From: Mucidula mucida
Taxonomy: Eukaryota > Basidiomycota > Agaricomycetes > Agaricales > Physalacriaceae
Direction of reading: 5' to 3'
DNA: 64,000 nucleotides
Assembly (NCBI GenBank): GCA_015501055.1
Contig: JADNYV010000105.1
Span: 60,766 to 124,765 of the forward strand
Made by a program: the position numbers and the translations under genes. Positions 20,882-33,093 of this stretch are shown piece by piece (within the stretch, counting starts at the first letter, position 1; each line of letters opens with the position of its first letter). The notes under the pieces are model-generated. The model saw only the letters and a program-made list of their open reading frames with translations. It was not told the DNA's origin and did no database searches.

Positions 20882-23677
20882 CTAAGCATCCATCTGACGC
20901 GCCACAGTCTCCGGAATATGGCGATGAGACTTGTACTGATGAGAACCATAATCCCGAACCTTCTTCTGAGCATCTTTTGCATCCAGACCATCATGATATG
21001 CCTCGCACCAACAAACAGTGCGCTGCTCCCATCTCCGGATTGTCTCGAGTTTAACACTGGCGAGCGCTTTTGGCATATTAACCCTAAGCCCATCAAATGT
21101 GTAATCACAGTTCTCTCGAAGATACCGCTTCACGGCACCCCAAAAGTACTCTATGAAGTTAAGTTCACAGTGATACTTTGGGAGAAACTCGCACAGATGT
21201 CCGGCTGCCTCAATGGTCTCCTGAACAAGAGAGTGTTGCTCTTTGAAGTCCGGCTGCTCTGTAAGAATGGTGGTTGCACAGCATGTCTTTGAAGTGCATC
21301 CTTTTTTGCACTTCATTGTGAGTTTATTCCGCCAAAGTCCACGCTCTTCAAGTACAGCACACATCCCTTTGGTTCATTCGGGAACTCACAATGATCTGAG
21401 CCGAAAACCATGGGCTGGGAGACACGTACGCCATCTTTGATGAACCATCCATCACACATGAAGGCCTGTTTCCCACCGGGACGAAGATTCATCCTCAAAA
21501 CAACCAGGGCATCGTCTCCATATGCAGAATGTCCTTGGGAGTTATCAATGAGGAACAGAGCTTGATAACCAGCGCCATGAGCATTCTCGAACGCGGGAAT
21601 GATACGTTCTTTGAGCTGGGAACAGAACACGGCATAAGTATCATGGAGTGATCTGTCAACTGAAAGATGAAGATCATACCTGCTTAATAAAGAGCTCCCC
21701 GTTCCAATAGCCCTTGTAATTCTTGCCATACTTGAGAGTTTGGGAGGCCTCGGGGATCCATCCAACCGTTGGAGTGACAATATCACTTTGGTGAAGACCA
21801 CGCCCAACACCCTTCTTGCGAAGCGGTTGTTCTCCTTCAAAAATCCAACTGGCCTTCAGACCATCATTAGCCTGGGCGGTCATCTCGTCATGTGCTGTTG
21901 GGACGAGTCGGCGGGTAACAAAGGTGCCAACGGAATAATCAAGATAATTGGATGAGCCAACCTTCTCCTGCTTGACATTCCCAATCCTGTACCGAACGAG
22001 GTGTGGTCCATGCTTCAAAAGCATATTGGGCACATATCGTTCATTCCAATCCTCAACAACATCCGGCTGTTCATGCCCATTGTAATAAACAGCCTTCTTA
22101 TGCTCCGTAAACTTGAACCCTTCCTCCTGCATGATTTTCCGACAGGCCAAATAACTGATCTGCTTCTTAACCTTATAATGAACTCGAGGGAAGAGTTCAA
22201 GCTCGATATACTTCTTGAGTCCCTCGGGCATCTCTTTGTTGACAACTCCACGGCCGTACTCCCGAGCTTGATCAGGGATCATTGTACCATTCATGAAAGA
22301 CTGCAGCTTTCCGGGGCTGAATGACCACTTGTTTAATCGAAGATAGTCTCGGATTTGAGCACGAATGGTGGGGTCAGAAAGAAAGGACCATGTTTTCCCA
22401 TGCATTCCGCGGCGTGAAGTGGGAATTTCACGATTCACAAGCCATGCTCGCACCCACAAGCGAACCAAACGACCGCCGAGTTTTTTGACCATCCATTGGC
22501 CTGAGCGGCAATCTCCAATGCTTCAGTATGACTTTTGTTCTTCAGAACGAGACGAAGGTGGCCTTCGATTGCGCGCGCACGTCGCGCTTGAAGCCCGTTC
22601 TGATTATTGCTGCCCTGCCATACAGTTTTCTTTGATTTGATAAGGTTAGAGATGGCGGTGAGTGCATGCTCCATCTCCTTGCGGCGTGCATCTTTCTCCT
22701 GTGCATGTTGTTTGTGTATGGGAACATCGTGCTTGATGCGTTTCGGGGGAGGAGGGGGGAAAACACAAAATGATGCCTCTGTAGAGGTTGTGGGAGATGC
22801 GGGACGACTGGGAAGGGGACTTTTCCGCACTCGCATATCCTCAACATCTGAGCCTTCAATATCAGACAGCAGATCAAAGGAATGTAACGGATTTTCATTA
22901 ATGATGTCAGAAATATTGGAATCGTAACCAGTAAATGGTGATACTGGGCGAGATGGAGAAGGGGATGGAAGTCACAATGAAGATAACAAAGGAGAACAAG
23001 TCGATGGTACAGGAGACGGTGCCGGAGATTGCACAGCGGACGTGGTTGCCTTTGGTGCAAAGAAAGATCTCATCATACTTGCTTGAGAGCTGATTGCGCA
23101 TTAGCCATGAGATGAGAAAGATAATTAAAACTCACCCTTTACGTGTCTTTGCATCCTGCTCCTCCTGCTTCCTGGCCTTTCTTGCCTTCTCCCTCTGCCA
23201 ACTTGCAGATTGGCCATTATACCCAAGGCTCCGCTTCGCAGTTGCCTTCTTCCAATCCTTCGAGGACATACCACTTGCAGTATTCGTCAAGGCCTCGTTC
23301 ACCGTGAGTGGTTTCGCAATCGTTGCCAGCTCCTCCGTCATTGCTTGTTCTGCGGCTGCCAACACTTCATGTGGCATAATCTCTGCATAATGGTCGTCAG
23401 AGACATCCAAGTCTGTCTCATCATCCGTGTCCAAGTAATCACTGTCATCGGAGTCATCATTGCCAAGGTCAACAAGGCCAGGTGGGTTGTTGTTAACCGT
23501 TCCATCCCAGGTACCAACACCGTCATCAATGGCGCGATCGAGGGCTGCACGCAGCTTCTCATATTCAGCAAGGCGGTGAGCTTCTCTGCGAGCTGCTTTT
23601 ACTGCACGGGCTGCCTCAAGCTTCTCCTTTTCCCGGATTGTTAATTGTTTGCGTGGTTTCTTGTTTTTTGGGGCCAT
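20882..23677 (-). pseudogene. Tc1/mariner-type transposase with long N-terminal region, broken
   Basis: Exon 1 runs from ATG 23677 (MAPKNKKPRKQLT) through a lysine-rich coiled region and an acidic patch to a donor near 23141. A second block has a Pro/Ser-rich spacer. Then comes a helical DNA-binding-like block (LRLNKWSFSPGKLQSF). The catalytic core follows: HDEMTAQANDGLKASW (first Asp), an intron near 21690-21626, LFLIDNSQGHSAY (second Asp) and LPKYHCELNFIEYFWG (third acidic residue), ending about 20882. That is a DDE_3-like superfamily endonuclease. Lesions are a TGA in the spacer near 22975, a frame slip near 22480 and another near 21358. At roughly 900 residues it is much longer than classical 350-residue mariner transposases, because of the N-terminal extension. 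Confidence 0.8.
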
Positions 23678-23752
23678 GGAGATGATGTACGGAAGCAAAA
23701 TGGGTGTATTCTAGGGTTAGGGTTTACAACTTGTTTTTTGCCCACGGATTCC

Positions 23753-23793
23753 ATCGCTGTCACAAACTCGCAGTGACTAGCCCAACTGCTCCA
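23753..23793. repeat. Right terminal inverted repeat of the mariner-type element
   Basis: Ends TAGCCCAACTGCTCCA. Reverse complement of the left repeat with two mismatches. Confidence 0.92.
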
Positions 23794-24076
23794 TAGTCCG
23801 TGAAACCATTAAATATGAGTGGTAACTGCATGTAAGTAATAATACTGAAACAACCATATGTGTTACGAGTGTCGGTGGTGTGTATACAATAGGGAGTCCA
23901 TGAGGTATCGGCATGTATGATGTCATCCATGTGTTGGGCATGTGTCCAACATGAGTACGGCTTCGGTAATGAAAAGGAGTATGATCGGTGATGAAACAGT
24001 CCGTTGGTTGATAAGACAAGGCCCCCGATAAGATATGATAAGATGTAAAAATGTGAAAATATGGCGATTCATAACA
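23794..24076 (-). repeat. Right fragment of the third LTR
   Basis: Continues the LTR interrupted at 20658: TAGTCCGTGAAACC and onward to the LTR end ATTCATAACA at 24076. Copy A of the segmental duplication begins at the very next base. Confidence 0.88.
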
Positions 24077-24587
24077 GCATGGGGTTTGTGCTTGCGACTG
24101 ACAAGGTACTACTGACATTTGGGACTGTACAGAAAGTATATAAGTATTAGCAGAGGTCTTAGAATGGGAAAATCTGTACCTGGTAGCCATCCTGTGCTAC
24201 CTATGCTCTCTCCGATCGCTTCCGGGACTTCCCGGCAAGGTGGCCAAGCCGACTGGACAGCAGCAACGAGGCCATTGCATGTAATACTCTCTATGCTTAT
24301 GTATAAGATGTGTCTTAAGGTCTCTGCCTTGTTTCCTCAACATAAACTGCCCATATACCCACATTTAGTGCTTTGAGGAAGCCTGGTGTATAGTGGCACA
24401 GCAACTTGCTGCCTTCTCAAATGGTTAATTTTGCCATGATCTACACTGAGAACTGGGGAGGATTACATAAGAAATGGTCTGTAAATACAATGCCTAGGAC
24501 AAGATATAATTCGAGTGCAGAAACGCACTTGATTTGGTCGCGCGATCAAAAAAGGCAGGAGCCCAGCTTTTTTGCAAACAGCAATAA

Positions 24588-25531
24588 AACCCTTCAAGTC
24601 GACGGCTGAGAACAAACACTATGAGAAAGAATAATATACACGCAACTAATTATTTCAGCTGAACAAGCACCGTGCACTGCGCCACCAAGGTCACAGGTGG
24701 GGGAAATGATGCTCAAGTAGTTGCTGTGCTACCGGCCTTGCTTGTGACCATCATGTTCGGTGTCCTCCAAGACGGACAGTGTAAAGTCACGCTCGTCGTC
24801 GCCAGCAGGGCAGCCCTCAAGAGCAACAAAGAGCAGAATCCAAACAAGCGAACTCGGTGGAGAAGGATCATCGTTATTCATGCGGAGAGACCAGTGCGTC
24901 CATCTTTTTACTGCCTTCATCTATCTAAATCCGTCGTATTAGATACCAGCGAAGCCTTGCGCGGATAATCGACGAGTTGGCATTGATATCCTGGCGCTGG
25001 TTGAAGTAGAAGCATGTATGTATTGGGTATCATCTGCGAAACAAGTCAAATCTTGGGAGGGCGCGATGGGCCTGAATATCAGTTCTGTGGCGGATCCAGA
25101 GGGAAGTATCGATAGAAGAGATGCGACGCACAGCTTTCTGTGGAGTTTGTCAAGGTAAAACTCCGCCGGCAACGGGTCTCCGCGTCGATCTCTCGTTGAA
25201 TGCTGGGGCGTACTATTCTTTCGAATGGTCCCACTGCTACTACTAGCGACGATGGTCGTGACGAAGCACATAGGGGGTGTCATCACGACTGAGCTAGGAT
25301 CGTACGTACAGGAGAACAGAAGGGCGTGTGGGGCGACCGTTTTACAACAACAACAACCTAATCGTCCGAATTACTCTACCTGTTCCATACACTGTCATAG
25401 CTACACGCAACACGAACATATCATTACCCCAAATGACTGTCCTGACTGTATAGATTGTGAGTATATAGTTACACAAGTATTGAGGATAGAAGATACTCGG
25501 AGGTATAGCCCCTGTTCGATTTCGATAATAT
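24588..25531. other. Non-coding stretch of duplication copy A
   Basis: Short frames here (for example the 98-codon forward frame at 24672-24968) recur in copy B at 35398-35694. That is expected from the duplication alone and is not evidence of coding. No domain was recognised. Confidence 0.4.
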
Positions 25532-27827
25532 TCAGGCCGCCATGCGCGCCGCTTTAATCCTCAACGAAAGCTGAGAGCCTTTCACCCTCTCCGACTCGAT
25601 GGTTGGTGTCATAAGCTGCGAAGCCTCACGACGGAAATTATTGACACTCGCAGAGCTGAGGAACTCGAACTCGAACTTTCCGACGAGTTCAACCAAGAAC
25701 GTGTGCATTTCCAGGACATTACGAAATCACAGGTTTCTCAGAACGGCAGTGTTATGGAGAGAAAGATGATACGCACGCGAATCTCCAGCCGATACAAGAG
25801 CGCGCACCACCAACGAACGTGAATCTGTTAAATGATGCGTCGAGTACGTCGATTATGAAATCAGCGAGGCTCGTACATATTGCCGTAGACGCCAAAGAAA
25901 CCTTGCTCTGCGGTGAGTTAAGTATTAACCAACGATCAGGATTGAGGACATCTGCATCTTCTCCAAAGATGGCCTTGTGCCTATGTAATAATGTAGACCA
26001 CGGCGTCAGAAATAAAATGGGAAATCGAACCCTAGCTGACCTATTATAAGCGGCAATGGACGTTATAATCTTGGTGCCCTTGGGAATGGGAAGTTCGGTC
26101 AACACCTCGCCCGTGTCGAGTGTAAGTGGATTGAGAAGCGGAAGAACCTCGTCTCCCCCTGCTACTCTGAACGTATTGCAAAAGATGGAGTGAACGAGAG
26201 TCTCCTACGATGCCGGCGATATCAGTAGCTGCCTAGAATGTGCAATAATTCCCGGGACTAACCTTGACCACAGCTGTCAGGTACAGCATGTTGTCGAAGT
26301 CGGACGCGGTATAATCCGATGTCTTTCCCATGCCACGAATCTCAGCTCGAAGACGCTTCTGAATCTCCGGCTGTTTATACAGTTCGAACAACGCAAACGT
26401 GAGCGAGTTGGCGGTCGTTTCGTGGCCGGCTAAGATGATAGTACTGGAACGCCGCTTCAATAATGATTGAATCGTTGGATCGTGGAATACATACTTCATC
26501 TGTGCAAGCACTTCTTTCTCTTCCAACCCAGTCTCCATTTTCTCGGAATGGTTCGCCTTGACTGAAAGATCGCAGAATCAGAAGAAGGCTAGGTATATAT
26601 GAGAGCATTCAACAGACCCAGGAGAGAAAATATGTCCCGGCGACTTCTGCCTTCCAGAGCGCGGCCGTCTTGTCCTCGACGAGTTTTCGCGCAACCGAGA
26701 GTTTGTTGGTCTCGAATATATGGGCCATGCGTCGAGGTGGGAAGTATCTAAACAAGAAGTTTACAACGGAGGGGGGGATCTCGTCAGCGATACCCAAACT
26801 CAGGATCGAGCTCTTCGTCGGCAGACCAAAAACATCGAAGCTAGGAGAGTATTAAAGAATTCTTGGATGTACTACAAGTCGAGAAAGGAAACATACAAGA
26901 GATTCGTGTACATATCGGCGAGGGCGTTACCAGTGTTGTCGAGGGCACCGAAATGGTAATCAAATGCAGCTATGACGGGTGAGGCGCAATCAACGTTTCG
27001 AAAAGTTTCACTAACCTTCACCAATGGCGTCTAAAGTCGCGCGCGAGATCCACCATGGAATAGATACAACGGTCATCTGCTGGGCATCGGAGGCAATAAG
27101 GTCTTGCCATTTCTGCGCCAGCTGATAACACCGTCAGATTGTCGTCAATGGCCAAGCTGTTGAGTCCTTACCTTCCCGGCAGCTCCAATGAATACCGGCA
27201 AAAATGACCTCGATTCCGGACCGCCAAAACCAGGAAGCATGATCTTTCTGGCACGCTTGTGATCATGGCCTATCAGGAACAGCTCGATCAACGACAACAA
27301 CGACCTCTCATTTGAACCTGCAACTTTACCTTCCATGACCGTTAAGCCAGGTCCAAAGAGAGAACGGATGATAGCTGAACGACCGGTCAGTTTGGGAATC
27401 GGTAGCTCGCCGTGTGATAAACATATTGAATGGCCTTCGGATCCGTGATCATGAGGCGGTCTTCCTAAGAACTATTTAACACCGCCGGAATGGTTGAAGG
27501 ACAGATGAAGTTACCCCAAGGGGAGCATTGATGCGGACGATGCCTCCAAACTGCTCACTGCATCGGAAATCCAACTGTAGATATTGAAAACGGTATGTGG
27601 GAATAGATAGGTAGTAGAGCTACCTCTCCAGCAGGAGCTTGCAAGAACTCGATCCAATTTCCTTCGAAATGTCAACAATGGTGTACTCAGTGCAACAGTT
27701 CCCGCATACCAAATAACCAGGACGAACACGGGGGCCCTCTAACCTGCGAAATAGAGATGCGTTTTGGAAATCTCCTGTAAACGAGGTAGAGCACCAGGAG
27801 ACAGGCGAAAGCGCTGACAGAAGTCAT
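25532..27827 (-). pseudogene. Cytochrome P450, copy A, decayed
   Basis: Multi-exon P450 on the reverse strand from ATG 27827 (MTSVSAFACLLVLYLVYRR, membrane anchor) through a proline hinge (RGPPCSSWLFG), DRLMITDPKAIQYVY, LPGFGGPESRSFLP, the I-helix AGHETTANS near 26416-26433, and the heme loop FTFVGGARSCIGWRFA near 25777-25824, to the stop at 25532. Introns are about 50 bases. Private lesions against copy B: one T missing near 27391 (RFPK becomes RFPN then stop) and one base missing near 26658 (TAALLEG becomes TAALWKA). Lesions shared with copy B: the K-helix reads ETLV instead of ETLR, the frame slips just before the heme exon, and the last exon has no AG acceptor. A microsomal monooxygenase in origin, now surely non-functional. 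Confidence 0.85.
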
Positions 27828-28402
27828 CGTGTACGAGATGTCGAGTTGGTCCGGGAAAGAGTGACGATTCGTGGCCTATATCAAGCCGGACGGCGTCCAA
27901 CTTCTTGCGCGTATGCGCCCTGCTCTTGCAGCTTTGCACCGCGATCTACAGCGTGTTCCTGTGACAGTGCTTGACGCTCTCTAAGCGGAAGACGACGCGT
28001 CTCATCATCGATAGATCGAGATCTAGGTCCGATAGGATGGACGACTTGGTTGACGGACGTCCTTTTCGGATAGATGGCAGATGAAAGTCGGAAGCAAGAA
28101 CGTGTTGTTTGGCCCGATTTGGTATCAACACGGTCATCCCTCTCTGTAACGAGTCTTATATCACCGATGTTTGTTTCCAGAGGGCGACTGGTGGCATTCT
28201 TCGGTGCGTCTCGACACTAATGTACTCGAGCGACGGGACCCTGGACTCCGCGCCTCACTATTAGCACCGGAAACATTTAAAAGTCTGGTCACACACAGTT
28301 GAGTGATAAATTCAATCATAAAACCCGTACAAAAATGCGATAGGGATACAAAACTAAAGCTACAAACCTATGATGTATGATAACGAGTGCAATGTGATGA
28401 TA

Positions 28403-29947
28403 CTAATTGCCACGCAAAGCGACCGCCGCCTCCACCACCCGCGGCAGACTTGTGCAATGCATGAAATGTCGACAGACATTAGATTTCTCGGATCGCATTA
28501 CCCGCCTGTCACAGTAAGGACAGACATGCTTGGTCTGTCGATCTACGACATCTTTGTAGAATGAGGTCTGTTGAATGGATTTAGTTCCGTTTTCCCCGTC
28601 TGTGACGGTCACCATTCCGTCATTCTTATCAATATGAGTTCCCCCGTGGCGCGCGATTTCGTCCTTTGGCATGCGATGAGTACAATCAGGAACCGCCGGG
28701 CAGTAGTACTCCAAGGGAAACCATTCGAATATATAAAAAGCGGAAGGATGAACGTGGGGATATTTGGTCCTCAATTCGGCAGTTGGCAGAAACAATCGTT
28801 TCCTGTGAAAGTGAAGTGGTTTAGTGATGAACGCCACATTGACGGAAGACGTACGTTTTGCCATGTGGAGCCGTAATTTCAGTAAGAGTGACCAATGGTC
28901 CGGCGGTCAAGTCGCTTTCCTTTCCGGAACCTGAACCATTGGACACTTGCAGGCGCTTATACGGCTTGGTAGAACCTCTGCGAGATGGGTCAGGAAGGAC
29001 TACAAGCGAGTGGAATATGAATGCTGACTTCGTCGCCTTCCCTGTAGTGCGGATAGGACCGATAGATCCATGTGATTGCCTGCATTGTGTTGATTAGGAC
29101 GATTGCTCTTAGTGTGCAAAGAAATACGGCGTACTCTTTCTGAAGATCAAAGGAAGCCTCATCATGGCTGTAACTTTGGGCTCAAATCCAGAGTTGAACC
29201 ATTCAAGCGGTTCATCCAAATCTCCCGTGGCAGCATTGTATTCGAACCCAAGGCTGAGCAACAGAGATTGTTCGATAGTTAGGTATATCTTAGCTCCGGG
29301 AGCAGGAGGATTGAACGACTGAGTCGCTGCGCGAGGAGGAAGCTGGTACAACGGTCGCTGATACCAGTCCAGAAATGGGATACAGGGCTGCTTTTTGGGA
29401 GCAGTGTATCCAGCTGCTCCAAAGGGAGCCTTGACGCCGTTCACCGACATTTGAATTTCCTGAGATGGGATAGCATGGTGAGCCTCGGGTGCCGCGTCGT
29501 TGAATGTTGCGGCGGTTTCCTCAGAGGTAAGGGCGTATCGGAGACTCGAAGTGGCAGTGAGCGAAGGCAGGGGCTGGGTATACGGGTCGACTAGCGCGTC
29601 GCTGTCGCCTTCACCAGGTTATACAAAGGCACATCGTCGTACAACGCGTCAAGAGCGAGGCACATGAGTTGTAGACGTCTGGGCATCGGTCTCACCGACG
29701 TTAGAGAGCTCAAGCCCAACGGACGCGTCAAGGCAATCAGAAGAGTCTTCCGGAAAGGCTAGAGTGTCGGTGGAGGTTAATGCCTCCTTGGGTTCGGCAG
29801 CAACAACGACGTCCTCCCCATCGCTAGAGTTCGCCGTCCATCTGCAGGATAATTAGAAGATAGACAAGTAAAAGGGTAGAATGCAACACACGGCTTATCA
29901 AGGAGTTCCTTGCAGAGTTTCCGAAGCCTCTCGATTTCAGCAGCCAT
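28403..29947 (-). pseudogene. Zinc-finger-like protein of unknown function, copy A
   Basis: Same gene as at 39095-40644. It starts at ATG 29947 (MAAEIERLRKLCKELLDKP), followed by an intron ending near 29840 and a long acidic exon. The last exon carries CPAVPDCTHRMPKDEIARH and VCPYCDRRVMRSEKS, cysteine-histidine clusters that could bind zinc. Around 29625-29665 copy A has lost bases relative to copy B, so LFDALYDEVDLFEPDEG is replaced by a shifted, interrupted reading. This copy is therefore probably broken. The family was not recognised. Confidence 0.6.
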
Positions 29948-31683
29948 GGTGGGTGATGGAGGATGTCGTGGTGGAAGGGAAGAGAGTGAGAAACTGAATT
30001 TTGTATAAGTCAGGCATTCTGACCTATCAAAACTCCAGTTACCAAATCGGGCGTGCTCACCAGGAGCGATGGTCCTAGTGAACAATGGGCTGGCCGGTTC
30101 AATAGATGACAACAACGGAATGATGTGTAGCTCTTTGTCCAGCCGGCCTTGCCGAACGCGTCCACAGCAGCGAAACACCGTTAATATTTTTCCACGTGTG
30201 CGCCACTTGACTGTCCTTGGGTAATCCAGATATGGGCAGAAATGCATGGGAGTATATACTGCCAGCGTTAACGGGGTAAAGGCTGCTGCGAGCACTCTCT
30301 ACGGGCGTTCCCGAAAATCAAGCTAATCTCTGCGGCAAGGCTCATCTGTGCAATGCGATACTGCTGCCTAAAACAATTTAAATTGACCCGTCGACGGTCT
30401 CGAAGATTTTGAACACATACAGTCCTGTCACGGCGTATTATCTCGGCGTGTGGCCGCCATTAATCTTACGAAAGCCTTGCTTGTAAGTACGACACCTTCA
30501 TTCTGATACTAGCGGGCATGGACTGCGTGCGTTATGCTCGGTATCGGCTCCGCGCAAGCTTTTGACGACCTTCCAAGACGCGTTCTCCGGTATCGTGGTA
30601 TCAGAATATAGAATAGAGCCTCCTTAATTAAGTGGGCACAGCATAGGAGACAGTTCGACTGAGAGCACGGTGAAGCCTGAGTAAATACACTGTATCACAG
30701 AGTTCTAGCGCCGGCGAAAGACTCTGCATCAGGGAGATTACGCGTACTCAAGCCTGGAATTCGGCATATTGCGTCAAGAGAAGACCAAGCTTGTGCCACT
30801 TCTGCCTGGCGTCTGCGTAGATTGGCCAAAGGTCATATCCGTCGCCAGATATCGTACAGTTTGTGAGCTCAAAGGGGGGGGGGGTAATGCGGCAACTGTT
30901 CATTTGCGAGCTCATGCGCTGAATGTAGCCTGGAAGAAAGGATCAGAGGCGGAAGACGACGAGGAGTCAGAGCACATAAGTACCTGTAGCTCTTTTTTCT
31001 GTAACTCGTACGTCTTACTCGTCCGTAGGCGCGCTGGACCGCGCCCGGACGGCGGACGTATTGATTCAAATTTGATGGTGGAAGGAAACTTGGTGAGTGG
31101 CTGTGCATCCTTCTTTCGGTCGGTCCAGATTTCAACTCCTTCGTTCACACTAGTATCGGAACCCGAATAAGTGAGGCGTATGCTACCTGCGTTCTCTCAT
31201 CCGTGCGCCCACTTTGAACGACCAGGAGCGCCAATCAGACGTCCTTCGTCGGATCGCTCAATGAACTCTTCATTCACACCCCTCGTTTACATCATCCCCT
31301 ATACCTCTGTCAGGGAAAGTCAATCGTGGATAGATAACAGTAAGTCAGATCGTATAGTAAACAGGTATAATGAGGGTCGAGCAGGTCCTGCTGTGGTCAG
31401 GAAGCCGTATAATCGCACTTAACGATAAGTGACATAATTGAACGGAGATGGCGGGTCCCTATCGCTCAATGGCCCTCAACAAACTATCTTCACACTAAGC
31501 ACATCCTATACCCAAACTAAAGCATCAGTTTTTTGGTAAGTGGCTCAATTGATTTAGTTTAAGAATAATATTGATATATAAATAGCCAGCGTCTTACTTC
31601 GCGGACGTGTAGCGTCATCTGCCTCTTGCTTCCAACCATCATCTTGCTCGCGTAACTCGAGCATTACTATATTACTATCTGGT
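29948..31683. other. Upstream segment of the zinc-finger gene, copy A (recurs four times in the window)
   Basis: Non-coding as far as I can see. It matches 40645-42344 and the tandem copy 44917-46479, and more weakly 60840-62000. Marker words include TGTGCGCCACTTGACTGTCC, GAAAGACTCTGCATCAGGGA and GGAAGGAAACTTGGTGAGTG. A run of about 12 G sits near 30872. Short frames on both strands were rejected. Confidence 0.55.
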
Positions 31684-32741
31684 ATGCTCGCATCTCAAAT
31701 CCTGACTTCTACCGCTGACGGGTTCCCAGCCGCCATGCACAATCCTACGTCTCATATTCTGGACGCTCGCCTTCGTCACGCCGCGTTTGCCCTCGCTTCG
31801 GAACATTTCCAGCGCCTGCCTCCCCTGACGAGTCTTCCATCCAAGATGAGAACCATCCGCCTCTTCCCTCGTCTCACGAAGTTGCCCTCGCCCTTCTTGA
31901 ACTGCCGCACACACTCACAAAACAACAAATGGTGCGACGGATGCGACGCCGCTTCGCGGGATTCTCGCAGCAAACCATCTACGAATGGCGGTATATGCGT
32001 GTGCAGATTGTCAAGGCCCTGGAAGACAATTAAGACAGGATCCTAGAATCGCAACCTTTGCCTGCTGGCGTCGCGGCGACTGGGCCTCAACCTATCGACC
32101 ATATCGCCCAGGATCCTCTTACGGACTCCAGCGATGTTCCTGACGAACCATCACGCCTTCCCCAGATTGCACCCTTGCCCTCGCCTAAACTATCCTCAAA
32201 AACGCAGGAGAACGAATACTCTTCGGAAGCGAACTTGACGGAGGACGCCTATTCTGTAGAAGGACCTGTGAAATGTCAGGAGAAGCAGACTATCTCGGGC
32301 GACAGCGGCGATGTGGATCATCACCTCTCCGAGTCTACGTCTCAAGTCGCCCTTGACACCCTCACTCAAATTATCATTTCCAGCAGCCCCGTCGCGGTCG
32401 TGGAACATCCTAAATCTCAATGTGACAGTACTTCTGCTACCCCATCTCTACCTTCCACGTCAAAGAAAGCTCCTGTTATGGGCGCAGCCCAAGTCGCTGC
32501 CCTCAACGCTGTCAGCACATCCAATGGTCCCGCCGCTGTGCTACCTTCGTCGCTAGTCACTCTTTCGACCTCGTCCCTCGGTGCAGCAGAGAGCCCTGTC
32601 CCGTGCACGCTAGGAAAGAGGGACTTGGTAGCCGCCGATGAACCGGTAGAGGGTTCCTCGTCTGCTTCGGAGGAGGGAGGTCCGAGGCTTTCAAAGCTAA
32701 GCAAACTTGGGTTTTGGAACGTGTTTTCTTCTTTTCGGTAG
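31684..32741 (+). pseudogene. Unrecognised low-complexity protein gene, copy A
   Basis: Starts MLASQILTSTADGF. By comparison with copies B and C the reading should pass through LALLELPHTLTKQQM and RRMRRRFAGFSQQTIYEW, a basic helix-like block, and then a Ser/Pro/Thr-rich tail ending LSKLSKLGFWNVFSSFR. The tail forms a 227-codon open frame (32058-32741). In copy A the RRRF block is intact, but the N-terminal block shifts frame near 31815 and a TAA lies in the tail's frame at about 32032 (ALEDN then stop). The family was not recognised. The conserved ending at the C-terminus in all copies argues that it was once a real gene. Confidence 0.5.
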
Positions 32742-33093
32742 AACACGCGCACTCGTATCGGTTTTTTTGCATCACTACTATTAGGGTTTATGATTCACTT
32801 TAGCAGTTTAGGTATTCTGTTTGTAGCGCGGTCTCTTTCTTTTACCATCAACCACACCTACATTTTCCGTATATATACGACGTGGTTATCGACTTTAATA
32901 CCAACATCAATGCGCGACGTCGCTTCAATAAATCTGGAAGTTGGAGAGCATTTGTATATGGAACTACATACACCTACTAAATGGTGATTTACAAGCTGTC
33001 CGTTCAAGGAATGCTGGTGGTCGAAATCGAACTTGACTTTGCCGGTACATCTCTGCTTGCCCCCACTGCAGATTCTCCTCTTCCTTCAAGTTG
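32742..33093. other. Right edge of duplication copy A and spacer to the F-box relic
   Basis: Similarity to copy B fades near 32860. The remainder shows no supported gene. Confidence 0.45.

Larger units (their letters stand above)
20659..23793 (-). mobile_element. Tc1/mariner-superfamily DNA transposon with TIRs and TA target duplication
   Basis: A 3,135 bp element with 41-base terminal inverted repeats (20659-20699 and 23753-23793) that differ at two positions, both A/G. The target is TA, present at 20657-20658 and 23794-23795. The uninterrupted target sequence is seen in the two intact LTRs at the same place (CTACTAGTCCG), which proves the insertion site. Inside lies a reverse-strand transposase with a DDE_3-type core. 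The insertion is younger than the LTR fragment that hosts it. Confidence 0.92.
24077..32860. repeat. Segmental duplication, copy A (about 8.8 kb)
   Basis: Near-identical over most of its length to 34784-43535. Shared content in order: the right half of an inverted-repeat element, a non-coding stretch, a reverse-strand P450, a reverse-strand zinc-finger-like gene, a non-coding stretch and a forward low-complexity gene. The left limit is exactly the end of the third LTR. The right limit is diffuse, where similarity fades after TTTTACCATC. Copy A carries more private frameshifts than copy B. Confidence 0.88.

Noticed and set aside
22542..23060. 172-codon reverse frame in the mariner element
   Set aside because: Shadow of the transposase Pro/Ser spacer. 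Histidine-leucine-rich out-of-frame reading without a domain.
24672..24968. 98-codon forward frame conserved at 35398-35694
   Set aside because: Conservation is explained by the segmental duplication. The frame starts in the inverted-repeat element flank and has no domain.
30869..31148. Reverse-strand frames of 88 and 78 codons, recurring at 41627 and 45763
   Set aside because: They change length and end between copies because of indels, and show no conserved coding frame.
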